Positions 43,127-52,100 of a DNA stretch of 64,000 nucleotides are shown piece by piece. Made by a program: the position numbers and the translations under genes. The notes beneath the pieces are model-generated. The model was not told the origin of the DNA, made no database searches, and was given only the letters and a program-made list of their open reading frames with translations. Source of the DNA: Lachnospiraceae bacterium (GTDB lineage Bacteria; Bacillota; Clostridia; Lachnospirales; Lachnospiraceae); assembly GCA_009777715.1 (NCBI GenBank), contig WRLH01000010.1:23920-87919 (forward strand). Reading direction: 5' to 3'. The stretch's first letter is position 1. The number at the start of each line of letters is the position of its first letter.

Positions 43127-44188
43127 TTATTTATCTACAGTATCACTTAAAAGCTTAAACTCATCTTCCAGCTCAACAAACGCGGAAAGGACAATCGGGT
43201 CAAAATGGTAAGGCATTGTCCTGCCATCGCCATTAACAATGATATCTCTTGCCATATCGTGAAGATATGCTTCTTTGTACTCCCGGCGGGTCGTCAAGGC
43301 ATCATAGATATCCGCCAGCGTCACAATCCGGGCCGCCAAGGGGATTTCTTCACCGGAGTAACCATTTGGGTAACCCGAACCGTCAAATTTCTCATGGTGG
43401 CATTCGGCGATTTCAATTGCGGTTTTCAAGTGGTCGCGGAACTCTTCATACATTTCCGCTGTTGCGCTTAAAACATCCGCGCCGATTGTTGTATGGGTTT
43501 TGATGATATCAAATTCTTCCGCGGTCAGGCGGGCCGGTTTTAGGAGAATCGAATCGGGAATACCGACTTTTCCCACGTCATGCAAGCTGGAATAAAGAAT
43601 TATTTCTTCCCGCTGCCTAGGCGACATCAAATTGGGATGGTTTTTGGCAATTTGATTGACTAATAACCCTGTATAGTGCATAATCCGGCGGATATGCTTC
43701 CCAGTCCCATTGTCGCGGCGTTCGGCTAGGAATGACATACCCATGATAATCATTTCCCGGGAGTAAAAAAGTTCCCTTGTCCGTTGCTGGACTAAGGTCT
43801 CTAATTGGTCGCGGGTCATCTTCCGCTCAATGCTGTTGTGCGCTTTGACCAATAAAACGCTGGGATTATATGGTTTTCTGATATAATCTTCGGCTCCTAG
43901 GGATAAGCCGTATTCTTCCACATATGTGTCAGTCTCCCCGGTAATAAAAATAAGGGGGATGTTTTCACAGCCTTTCATTTTGCGGATTCGTTCAAGGACA
44001 TCAAAGCCGTCCATGTCCGGCAGGCCAATATCAAGCAAAATCAGATCAGGCTGGGTTGTTTTTAGTAGATTTATCGCCCCTGCGCCATTTACCGCGACGA
44101 AAACATCATAATCAGGATCAAGAATCGCCCGCAAGCTATCGATATTTTCTTTAAAGTCTTCAACTATCAAGATTGAATTTTTTTTCAT
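43127..44188 (-). CDS. HD-GYP response regulator (probable c-di-GMP phosphodiesterase)
   Basis: 353 aa: receiver with ILIVEDFKEN and Asp in LILLDIGLPDMDGF, then an intact HD-GYP domain: SSLHDVGKVGIPDSILLKP, THTTIGADVL, ECHHEKFDGSGYPNGYSGEEIPL, and LADIYDALTT. Active members hydrolyse cyclic di-GMP. It begins the 39601-44188 signalling unit. AGGAGC lies before the start. Confidence 0.95.
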   Translation of the reverse strand: MKKNSILIVEDFKENIDSLRAILDPDYDVFVAVNGAGAINLLKTTQPDLILLDIGLPDMDGFDVLERIRKMKGCENIPLIFITGETDTYVEEYGLSLGAEDYIRKPYNPSVLLVKAHNSIERKMTRDQLETLVQQRTRELFYSREMIIMGMSFLAERRDNGTGKHIRRIMHYTGLLVNQIAKNHPNLMSPRQREEIILYSSLHDVGKVGIPDSILLKPARLTAEEFDIIKTHTTIGADVLSATAEMYEEFRDHLKTAIEIAECHHEKFDGSGYPNGYSGEEIPLAARIVTLADIYDALTTRREYKEAYLHDMARDIIVNGDGRTMPYHFDPIVLSAFVELEDEFKLLSDTVDK

Positions 44189-44209
44189 TGAAGCCCTGCT
44201 CCTTTCACG

Positions 44210-44321
44210 CCATTGCGGCAGTCAAGCCACAATTTCGTCATTGCAGCCTCCTGGCCGCAGCCTTGTCATTGCGGCAGGCAAGCCACAATCTCGTCATTGC
44301 GGCCTACGAGCCGCAATCTAG
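44210..44321. repeat. 28-bp REP-like tandem array (4 copies)
   Basis: Units start at 44210, 44238, 44266 and 44294, exactly 28 bp apart, all beginning (t/c)CATTGC. Each can fold, for example ATTGCGGC-ctacga-GCCGCAAT in the fourth. Unlike the other arrays the units differ from each other mainly in loop and stem bases. The lone copy near 26100 is of the same family. Confidence 0.92.
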
Positions 44322-44337
44322 TTCCTCTATATTATAT

Positions 44338-45189
44338 TCAACTAAGAAAATCCTTGATTTCCTGAAACTTTTCTTTCGCCAGCTGATACCCATGCTGGTA
44401 AAACTTTAATAATTTGTCCGGGTTCGATTCATGATTATGTACCGGGCGTTCTTCGGGCCTTAAGACATAAACCTTGCCTTCTTTTTCCAAACGGTCAATC
44501 ATTGCCAGCGTTTCATTGTACCGCTCCGATCTTTGGGTAACGGTCTTGATGAACTCCGGATATTTGCGGTAAACCAGCCTGACCATCAATAGGTAAAACC
44601 AGCGCGATTTCTTCCGGTATTCTTTCGTCCTGGTAAAAACAACAATAATCTTTTCGTTTCCGTCAGCAATTGCTTTTTCGATCGGGATTGCGTCATACAT
44701 TCCCCCGTCAAGCATTGGTTCGCCATCAATATTAACGATCGTCGTAATAAATGGCATACTATTTGAAGCACGGCAGATATCCATCAAGCGTTTTTTGTCG
44801 CCGTATTCATCATAATAAATAGCTCGGCCAGTTTCACAATTCGTCACGTGCATGACAAGCCGCATATCAGAAGCAAAAAAAGTCTCATAATCAAAAGGCT
44901 CAATTTCGTTCGGCAATTTGTCAAATAAAAAATCCATGTCGAACAGATTGCCTGTGCGAATATAAGTTAGCAAGCCTAAGTAACTTCTTTTGCGGAGCGG
45001 CTCAATATTGGTACGGATGACTCGTCCTTGTTGCTTTGATACGTAATTGAGAGCCATGTATGCACCGGCCGACAAAGTAACTATGTTCGGGATGTAAAAA
45101 TCCTGCTCTTGAAAGAAATCTAGCACCCCAGCTGAAAAAACGCTGCGAAACGCGCCACCTTCAAGTACAATAGCACTATTTTTCAACAT
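44338..45189 (-). CDS. Patatin-like phospholipase
   Basis: 283 aa: oxyanion loop LEGGAFRSVFSAGVLD, nucleophile region IVTLSAGAYMALNYVS, and catalytic Asp in LDGGMYDAIP. The nucleophile elbow, normally GxSxG, reads T-L-S-A-G, so the first Gly is replaced. The rest resembles the bacterial YjjU-like lipid acyl hydrolases. No signal peptide, cytoplasmic. Its promoter is not evident; a 28-bp array follows its stop. Confidence 0.88.
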   Translation of the reverse strand: MLKNSAIVLEGGAFRSVFSAGVLDFFQEQDFYIPNIVTLSAGAYMALNYVSKQQGRVIRTNIEPLRKRSYLGLLTYIRTGNLFDMDFLFDKLPNEIEPFDYETFFASDMRLVMHVTNCETGRAIYYDEYGDKKRLMDICRASNSMPFITTIVNIDGEPMLDGGMYDAIPIEKAIADGNEKIIVVFTRTKEYRKKSRWFYLLMVRLVYRKYPEFIKTVTQRSERYNETLAMIDRLEKEGKVYVLRPEERPVHNHESNPDKLLKFYQHGYQLAKEKFQEIKDFLS

Positions 45190-45266
45190 GATGTAATTTT
45201 CCTCGCTTAGTCTTTAGTCTATAAGTAGTATAGCATTTTCATGGACAAAAATCAATTATATTTATC

Positions 45267-45383
45267 GCCCATGGGCTTCTAGCCCATTTGGCATCTTGCC
45301 CATTTGGCTTCTTGCCCATTTGGCTTCTTGCCCATTTGGCCTCTTGCCCATTTGGCTTTTTGCCCATTTGGCTTCTTGCCCAT
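45267..45383. repeat. 16-bp tandem repeat (about 7 copies)
   Basis: gcccatttggcttctt repeats with a 16-bp period from 45282 through 45377, preceded by a 15-bp variant at 45267 and followed by a partial copy. It is 15 bp beyond the hisA stop. The period is not a multiple of three and a 91-codon plus-strand frame through it is meaningless. Confidence 0.93.
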
Positions 45384-45397
45384 CGTGACAGCTTATC

Positions 45398-46180
45398 CTA
45401 TATATCGAAAAAATCCACCACTTCCTTAAGCTTCATCGGGCCGCCAAATAAATCCAAGGCGCTGCCAATAGTCACGTTAAGGCGGTTTTTGCCCAGTAGC
45501 CTAAGTTTTTCCAAGTCGGAAAAGTCACGCACACCTCCGGCATATGTAACTTCATTGCCTTGATACTCTGACAGAATCATAACCAAATCTTCATCGATCC
45601 CCTCTTTTTTCCCCTCGACATCAATTGCATGGATTAAAAATTCATCGCAATAAGCCGCAAGGTCATTAAGGGTTTTGGGGTTTACTTCGACATCAGTATT
45701 TTTTTGCCAGCGGTCCGTCATAATAAAATAACGCCCGTTATTTTTGCGGCAGCTTAAATCAAGGACAATCTTTTCTTTTCCTATTATATTAGCCAGTTTA
45801 TTAAGGTTATGATAGTTAATTTTCCCATCTTTGAAAACATATGAGGTCACAATGACATGGGACGCGCCAAGACTAAGGAAATACTCGGCATTATGGTCAT
45901 TTATTCCGCCGCCAATCATCAAACCGCCCGGATATGCCAAAAGTGCGGCCTTAGCTTGCGCTAAGCTTTTCTCATAATAACCGCTTCCGGCTGAATTAAG
46001 GATAATAATATGCCCGCCGGATAAGCCAAAATTTTGGTATAGTTTTGCAAAATAAGCTGCGTCCTGTGTTGCAACAAAATTAGTGGCCATTAAACCATCT
46101 GTTTCTAAGTCCGTAAGGCTCGAACCGACGATTTGCTTGACACAGCCATTATGGATATCAATGCAAGGGCGAAATTTCAT
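45398..46180 (-). CDS. hisA: Eukaryotic-type HisA (ProFAR isomerase)
   Basis: This 260-aa protein aligns with the fungal/plant-type HisA (TIGR02129 style), not the usual bacterial one. It has FRPCIDIHNGCVKQIVG at the N terminus, GGHIIILN, LMIGGGIND, FLIHAIDVEGKKEGID and VTYAGGVRD. It converts ProFAR to PRFAR in histidine synthesis. No other his gene is adjacent. The start ATG is only six bases from a TATACT -10 box and has no Shine-Dalgarno site, so the message may be leaderless. Confidence 0.88.
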   Translation of the reverse strand: MKFRPCIDIHNGCVKQIVGSSLTDLETDGLMATNFVATQDAAYFAKLYQNFGLSGGHIIILNSAGSGYYEKSLAQAKAALLAYPGGLMIGGGINDHNAEYFLSLGASHVIVTSYVFKDGKINYHNLNKLANIIGKEKIVLDLSCRKNNGRYFIMTDRWQKNTDVEVNPKTLNDLAAYCDEFLIHAIDVEGKKEGIDEDLVMILSEYQGNEVTYAGGVRDFSDLEKLRLLGKNRLNVTIGSALDLFGGPMKLKEVVDFFDI

Positions 46181-46186
46181 ATTAAC

Positions 46187-46215
46187 AGTATACTATCATT
46201 TCCCATCTTCGTAAA
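46187..46215 (-). promoter_or_regulatory. hisA promoter, implying a leaderless mRNA
   Basis: Minus strand TTTACG (46210-46215), 17-bp spacer, TATACT (46187-46192). Transcription would start about at the ATG (46180). Confidence 0.6.
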
Positions 46216-46393
46216 CACTAATGAGAATGTTTTTCCAGTATATTTTAGCATTGCCTAGAGATAATAATTTTAGAATCACCGCATTTAAGAGTACGCAACA
46301 ATGTAAAATTAATGATAATGCACATTTGCGTAAGCAAAAGTGGAAACTGCATTCGATGTAGTACGTTAAACGCAAAGAAGCAAGGGAGGAACT

Positions 46394-46951
46394 ATGAAAA
46401 ACTATCAGAAACTGTTATCAGCTTCACTTGTTGTAACTGCAATCCTGATGTTTACAGCGTGTGGACACAGACTTGATAACAATCACAATCTAAATAATGA
46501 ACCAAACAGGACAACTAACAATGTTGAAAGAGAAAATGACCGGACAGATAACCGGGTTAATAACAACAGGGCCGATAACAACGTAAACAATTTAAACGGC
46601 AATAATGCCGGGACTGACAACCGTATGAATGACCGGGTCAACGGCAATGACGGTTCTATTTTGGAAAACGCAGGCGATGCTGTCGGCGACGTAGTTGACG
46701 GTGTTACGACCGGAGTAAGGAACATTACCAGAAACGTTGTCGGCGGAAACTCTGACACGCTAAACAGGGGTGTTACTAATAATACTGGCGTCAATAATAA
46801 TGGCGCCAATACCAGAGAGTATAACAACACTGGCATGAACAGTAATACCGGAACAAACCGGACGGGCGTTAATGGTAATACCGGAACAAGCCGGACTGGC
46901 GTTAATAATACTGGCATGAACAACAATACGCAAAAAGCTGCTGGTTACTAG
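46394..46951 (+). CDS. Asn-rich low-complexity lipoprotein
   Basis: 185 aa: signal with lipobox MFTAC, then about 60 residues dominated by Asn/Asp/Arg. An amphipathic segment follows (ILENAGDAVGDVVDGVTTGV, about residues 90-110), then a second Asn/Thr/Gly repeat region with imperfect 11-residue units (GTNRTGVNGNT type). It recalls spore-associated YhcN-like lipoproteins in composition only. GGGAGG lies just before the ATG. It is an isolated plus-strand gene with its own terminator. Confidence 0.78.
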   Translation: MKNYQKLLSASLVVTAILMFTACGHRLDNNHNLNNEPNRTTNNVERENDRTDNRVNNNRADNNVNNLNGNNAGTDNRMNDRVNGNDGSILENAGDAVGDVVDGVTTGVRNITRNVVGGNSDTLNRGVTNNTGVNNNGANTREYNNTGMNSNTGTNRTGVNGNTGTSRTGVNNTGMNNNTQKAAGY

Positions 46952-47004
46952 TTAAAACTGAAAATTGACCTCTGTAAAATTGAATATAAAGCAGCCTACA
47001 ACTT

Positions 47005-47038
47005 TGCGGGGAAGTGACACAAGTGTCATTTCCCCGCA
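47005..47038 (+). terminator. Strong terminator after the Asn-rich lipoprotein gene
   Basis: TGCGGGGAA-g-TGACA-caag-TGTCA-t-TTCCCCGCA followed by TTTATATTTATAT. It lies between convergent genes and may serve both. Confidence 0.85.
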
Positions 47039-47050
47039 TTTATATTTATA

Positions 47051-47794
47051 TTATCCGATCACATCAGCCATTGAATATAATCCTGCTGGCTTTCCGGCCA
47101 GAAACTTGGCGGCTTCAATCGCACCTTTGGCAAAAACGGCGCGTGAATAAGCAGTATGGGAAAAAGTGACAATCTCGTCAGTTCCGGCGAAAATGATGTC
47201 ATGTTCACCGACAATATTGCCGCCGCGAACGACAGAAAAGCCAATTTCCTCTTTTTTCCTTATCTTCTGGCTGCGGTCAAAGACATAGTCATAATTTAAG
47301 TCTTCATTAAGCGCGTCCCCAAGAGCTAAAGCTGTCCCGCTGGGAGCGTCAACTTTTTGGTTGTGGTGCTTCTCGGCAATTTCAATATCGAATCCGGCCG
47401 GAGCTAAAATATTGGCTGCCTCTTTTAACATCTTAAGCAGCAAATTGATCCCAAGTGACATATTGGCGGATTTGAGGATTGCGACTTTTCCTGCTGCCTC
47501 GTTTAATTTATCCAGCTGTTCTTTGCTTAGGCCCGTGGTACAAAAAACACAGGGAATCTGCTTCGCAACACAATAATCAAGCAATAAATCACAGGCGGAA
47601 GCAGTGCTAAAATCAATAATGACATCGGCAAAGACATCACAATCATTTATCTTTTCAAAAACCGGGAAAGAGTTTTTTCCCTCATCAAAGGCATCAATTC
47701 CGGCGGCTATTTTTATTTTTTCATCTAAAGCCAGCAAATTAACGATGGTTTGTCCCATCTTGCCATTACAGCCGTTCATAATAATATTAATCAT
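47051..47794 (-). CDS. dapB: 4-hydroxy-tetrahydrodipicolinate reductase
   Basis: 247 aa: NAD(P) loop IIMNGCNGKMGQT, IDFSTAS, CTTGLSKEQ, and the catalytic EKHHNQKVDAPSGTA (His-His-Lys). It reduces the DapA product on the lysine/diaminopimelate route. It follows dapA by 16 bp in the same transcript. Confidence 0.97.
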   Translation of the reverse strand: MINIIMNGCNGKMGQTIVNLLALDEKIKIAAGIDAFDEGKNSFPVFEKINDCDVFADVIIDFSTASACDLLLDYCVAKQIPCVFCTTGLSKEQLDKLNEAAGKVAILKSANMSLGINLLLKMLKEAANILAPAGFDIEIAEKHHNQKVDAPSGTALALGDALNEDLNYDYVFDRSQKIRKKEEIGFSVVRGGNIVGEHDIIFAGTDEIVTFSHTAYSRAVFAKGAIEAAKFLAGKPAGLYSMADVIG

Positions 47795-47810
47795 TTTTCC
47801 TTGTATCTCC

Positions 47811-48695
47811 TCATAGTATGCCGTAATCGCGCATTGCTTTCTCTAGCTTTAAAACGTTCTTTTCTTCCATTAAAAGCAAGGGGCGGCGAAGGGTTCCGCA
47901 CTCTTTTCCCATTAATTCCAAGGCTTTTTTGACTGGGATTGGGCTTACCTCACAAAATAAAGCGTCCCAGATTGGTATCGCGTCAAGCTGCATTTTTGCG
48001 CTTCCGGCGGTGTCACCATCAAAATATTTTTGGCACATATCATGGACTTTTTGCGGGGCAATATTCGACAGGACGGAGATAACGCCAACCGCGCCTAAGG
48101 CCAGAAGCGGCACGATATGGTCATCGTTGCCGGAATATAAGTCAATATTTCCTTTTGCCAAGTGCATTAGCTGGGTAATCTGGGTTATATTGCCGCTCGC
48201 CTCTTTGACCGCGACAATATTGGGGACATCATTTGCCAAGCTGACCACCGTCTCCGGCAAGATATTAACGCCGGTCCGGCTTGGGACATTGTAAAGGATG
48301 ATGGGAATGCTGACGCTTTCGGCAATCATTTTGAAGTGTTCGTAAAGGCCTTTTTGGGTGGTTTTGTTATAGTACGGCGACACCACTAAAAGCGCGTCAG
48401 CTCCGGCTTTTTCCGCTTCTCTTGACAAGTAAATTGCCGTGTCAGTGCAATTGCTTCCTGTTCCGGCAACCACCGGAATCCGCCCGGCAACGGTTTTTAC
48501 CGCATAACGGATTACTTCGATATGTTCTTCATGGGACAAGGTCGAAGCTTCCCCGGTCGTGCCGCAAATAATGATTGCGTCAGTCCCGCCGTCAATCTGG
48601 AACTCGATTAGTTCGGCGAGTTTTTCATAGTTTACGCTGAAATCTTGATTAAATGGTGTTACGATTGCAACACCTGCTCCTTTAAAAATAGCCAT
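47811..48695 (-). CDS. dapA: 4-hydroxy-tetrahydrodipicolinate synthase
   Basis: 294 aa TIM-barrel: GTTGEASTL, YYNKTTQKGLYEHF with the catalytic-triad Tyr/Thr set, ILYNVPSRTG, and Schiff-base Lys in IVAVKEASG. It condenses pyruvate with aspartate semialdehyde. The leader carries a lysine riboswitch and terminator, so it is turned off by lysine. GAGGAGG precedes the ATG. Confidence 0.97.
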   Translation of the reverse strand: MAIFKGAGVAIVTPFNQDFSVNYEKLAELIEFQIDGGTDAIIICGTTGEASTLSHEEHIEVIRYAVKTVAGRIPVVAGTGSNCTDTAIYLSREAEKAGADALLVVSPYYNKTTQKGLYEHFKMIAESVSIPIILYNVPSRTGVNILPETVVSLANDVPNIVAVKEASGNITQITQLMHLAKGNIDLYSGNDDHIVPLLALGAVGVISVLSNIAPQKVHDMCQKYFDGDTAGSAKMQLDAIPIWDALFCEVSPIPVKKALELMGKECGTLRRPLLLMEEKNVLKLEKAMRDYGIL

Positions 48696-48732
48696 TTTTT
48701 TCCTCCTCTAATTTCAATTTTCATCTCAATTT

Positions 48733-48835
48733 ACGAGAGTTGCGACTCAACGTCCGACACGCTCCCGCTCCGAGAGAAACGTTGCGTTACATAACGACAT
48801 ATCTCAAGGGTCGGTCTTTTGAATCGCACTCTCGT
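48733..48835 (-). other. Long-range inverted repeat in the dapA leader
   Basis: ACGAGAGTTGCGACTC (48733-48748) and GAATCGCACTCTCGT (48821-48835) pair over about 14 bases and enclose 72 bases with further local hairpins. It lies between the riboswitch terminator and the dapA start site, so it is in the read-through message only. Role unknown. Confidence 0.6.
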
Positions 48836-48858
48836 TTCATGATGGGTAAGTCTGTGAC

Positions 48859-48884
48859 AAAAAAAACCGGCCATGGGCGGCCGG
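48859..48884 (-). terminator. Lysine-riboswitch expression-platform terminator
   Basis: Minus strand CCGGCC-gcccat-GGCCGG followed by eight T. Confidence 0.93.
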
Positions 48885-48903
48885 CATAATAGTTCACATA
48901 GTA

Positions 48904-49090
48904 ACCTATTCGATAGCGCCCCATCAATCTGATGACAGTCAGCCAGCTCTTAACTGGATGCCCAAGGATATGCACGGATTATATCCTTTCGGCGTTAGAC
49001 CCTTTCGCTTCTTCCCGGAACATTGTGCCCGACACAACTTTTGGAAGCAAGCTAATTATGAATAACGCAACCTCTATCTATAATATATGT
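48904..49090 (-). ncRNA. Lysine riboswitch (L box) controlling dapA-dapB
   Basis: On the minus strand the leader has the conserved 5' AGATAGAGG, then AACGCCGAAAGG, CCGTGCATATCC, GCTGGCTGACTGTCATC and the closing GGGCGCTATC; GATAG and CTATC pair as P1. The order and length (about 185 bases) fit the lysine aptamer. The terminator lies 20 bases after the aptamer. Lysine binding should favour termination. The 421-bp gap 48696-49116 is filled by this switch, its terminator, the long inverted repeat and the promoter. Confidence 0.92.
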
Positions 49091-49101
49091 TGTTATCGTA
49101 A

Positions 49102-49130
49102 AGTATAGCATTAGATTCATGCCTTGTCAA
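49102..49130 (-). promoter_or_regulatory. Promoter of the lysine riboswitch-dapA-dapB transcript
   Basis: Minus strand TTGACA (49125-49130), 17-bp spacer, TATACT (49102-49107). The -35 box lies inside the last codons of ileS. Confidence 0.85.
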
Positions 49131-52100
49131 CTGCTTTGATTTTGATGATGATGTCTTTCTCGCCGTCATCAGTAAGGGTAATGGAAATATCCGGGGTTTC
49201 AACTGTTCCAAACTGCGCAAGCGTCTCCGAAGCGATATAATCACCCCAGGCTGCCGGGGCGAAGCCGTCAAGCGAAACAATAATCCGGTCCATGATTTCA
49301 TATCCCGCTTGCTTCCTTGCGTCTTGGATATTGCGGACGATTTCCCTTGCAATGCCCTCTTCCTTTAATTCTTTGGTGATGGTAAGGTCAAGGGAAACAA
49401 CAAGCCCATTATCGCTGGCGATATAAAGGCCATCTTTTGCTTGGTAGTCAGCATAAACCACATCGGGGTCAAAGCTTTCAACCTTTGCATCAATTGAAAT
49501 TTTTACAAAGCTGTCACTTGATTCAAACGCTCCGGCTTTGACTGCCTTAATAATATTTGCCATCTGCTTCGGATATTTCGAGCGGATTACTTCAAAATTG
49601 GGAAAATATTTGATATCGGCAATTTCGCTGACATCATCAACAAAATTAACTTCTTTTACATTAAGCTCTTCGGCGATGACGTTTTTAAAGTCAGCCACCA
49701 TTTCAGCCAGATTCTTCCCGGAAACCGCGATATGCACCGACTTAAGGGGCTGCCGGTTCTTGACTTGGTTTTTGTTCCTGACTGACCTTGCAAGGTAAAC
49801 AATGTTTTGGACCATCTCCATGCGAGCTAATAAGCCCGGATTGCAAAACTCTTGCGGTATCTCCGGCCATGAGGTAAGATGGACTGAAGCGTCAGCGGTC
49901 AAATTCTTGTATATGCTTTCTGAAATAATCGGCGCAACCGGGGCTAGCAGCTTGCTAATGGCTACCAGCGTGTAATAAAGCGTGTCATAGGCGCTTTTTT
50001 TGTCTTCTGTCAAGCCGACTCCCCAAAAACGCCGTCTTGAACGGCGGATATACCAATTCGTCAAGCCGTCAAGCATTGACGTAATATTTTCGACATATCG
50101 ATTAATCTGGTAGTTATCCATCTGCCCGGTTATGCGTTCACCTGTTTCATAAAGCTTTGCCAGTACCCAATGGTCAAGCAGATTGTCTGATTGGGGGGCG
50201 GCTGCATTATTATTATGATACCCGTCAATATTGGCATATGAAGTAAAGAAATTATGCGCATTCCAAAATGGCAGGATAATTTGCTGTAAGGCATCTTTTA
50301 GGCCTGTTTCATCAAAAAGCAAGTCACCAACCAGCATTGCATTTGTCTGGTACATATACAAGCGGAAAGAATCTGTGCCGTATGTCTGCATAAGCTCCAT
50401 CGGGTCAGTATAATTCTGGGATGACTTGGACAGCTTTTTGCCGTCTTTTGCCAAAACCGTCCCATGGACAAGGCAGTTCTTGAAAGCGGGCTTATCAAAC
50501 AAAGCTGTTGAAAGGACATGGAGATAATAGAACCAGCACCGGATTTGCCCTGTATACTCAACAATAAAATCACTAGGGAAATGGCTTTCAAACCATTCCT
50601 TATTTTCAAAAGGATAGTGTTTTTGGGCAAAAGGAACTGAACCGCTTTCAAACCAGCAGTCAAGCACTTCCGGTATTCTGCGCATTGTCCCCCCGCAATC
50701 ACAGGCAAAGGCCACCTCATCCATGTATTGGCGGTGCAGGTTAGTAAGTTTTACCCCGCTTTTCTCATAAATTTCTTCAATGCTCCCCAAAACGGTGCGG
50801 TTATGGCAAGCTTCACACTCCCAAACTGGCATTGGCGTACTCCAATACCGATTGCGGGAAATATTCCAGTCGCGGGCATTCTCTAGCCATTTGCCAAATC
50901 TTCCATGCTTAACCGCTTCCGGGACCCAGTTAATTTCTTCATTTAAAGCTAATAGACGGTCTTTTATGCTTTCAATGCTAAAATACCAAGCATCAAGGGC
51001 TTTATAAATAAGCGGATTGCGGCAACGCCAGCAATGGGGGTAATTGTGTTCAATCGTCCCATCATCTAAGGCAAGCTGGTTTGCATACATGAAGCGGATA
51101 ATATCAGAGTTCCATTCAATGACTGTTTTGGGATTTTCCTCGCTAAAAAAGTCACTTACCGTCTCCATGAACCTGCCTTTAGAATCAACAGGGTTAACTA
51201 AAGGGATTAGAGCCTTTTTACAAGCCCAATAGTCATCTTCGCCAAACGCTGGCGCAATATGGACAATCCCCAGCCCCTCATTTGAATCAATAAAATCAGC
51301 TTCAATAATTGTAAACGCACCGTCCGCTTTTTTATTGGAAAAATATGGAAATAAAGGGCTGTAACGTTGCCCGGCCAGTTCCTTGCCTTTAGATCTTTTG
51401 ATGATGTCCGGCTTTTCACCGAAAATCTTGGGGAAATTGTGCAAAGTGCTTTCACAGGCAATTATTACCCTGTCCTGTAAGCGGACATAGGCATAATCAA
51501 TCTCGCTCCCTAAAGCTAACGCCATATTGGACGGCAAAGTCCACGGCGTTGTCGTCCATGCCACAAAGTAAACAGGCATTCCATCTATTTCAAGCTCACT
51601 TTTAAACTGGGCAACAACCCAGCGGTCCTGGCGCGGGCGGGTCGAATCAGACTCGCGGGTATCAGAAATTGACAATGAAGTTTCACATTGGCAGCAATAA
51701 GGCGCAACGCGGTAATCGCGGTAAATCAGCCCCTTTTCATAACATTGCTTGAATGCCCACATCACACTTTCCATAAAGGTTACATTCATTGTTTTGTAAG
51801 CACCGTCATAATCAACCCAACGTGCCATCTGCTCAACATAAGCCCGCCACGCATCATCATTTCCGGCAACAATTTCATGGCACGTGTCATTAAATAAGCC
51901 AATGCCGATTGACTTTTCAATTTCACTTTTATCAGTTACGCCTAGTTTCTTTTCGGCTTGGTTTTCAATCGGCAGGCCATGGCAATCCCAGCCCCACACG
52001 CGGGGGACAGAAAATCCCTGCATTGTGTGATAACGGGCAATCATGTCTTTAATGAACGAAACAAGCACCGTCCCATGATGAGGCTTCCCGGTCGGGAACG

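Noticed and set aside
45267..45383. Possible CRISPR-like array
   Set aside because: The 16-bp units are contiguous with no spacers and no cas genes are near. The other arrays (18, 28 bp) fail for the same reason.
45288..45563. Plus-strand frame of 91 codons with a repetitive hydrophobic N terminus
   Set aside because: It is a product of the 16-bp array and then runs antisense to hisA; no ribosome site.
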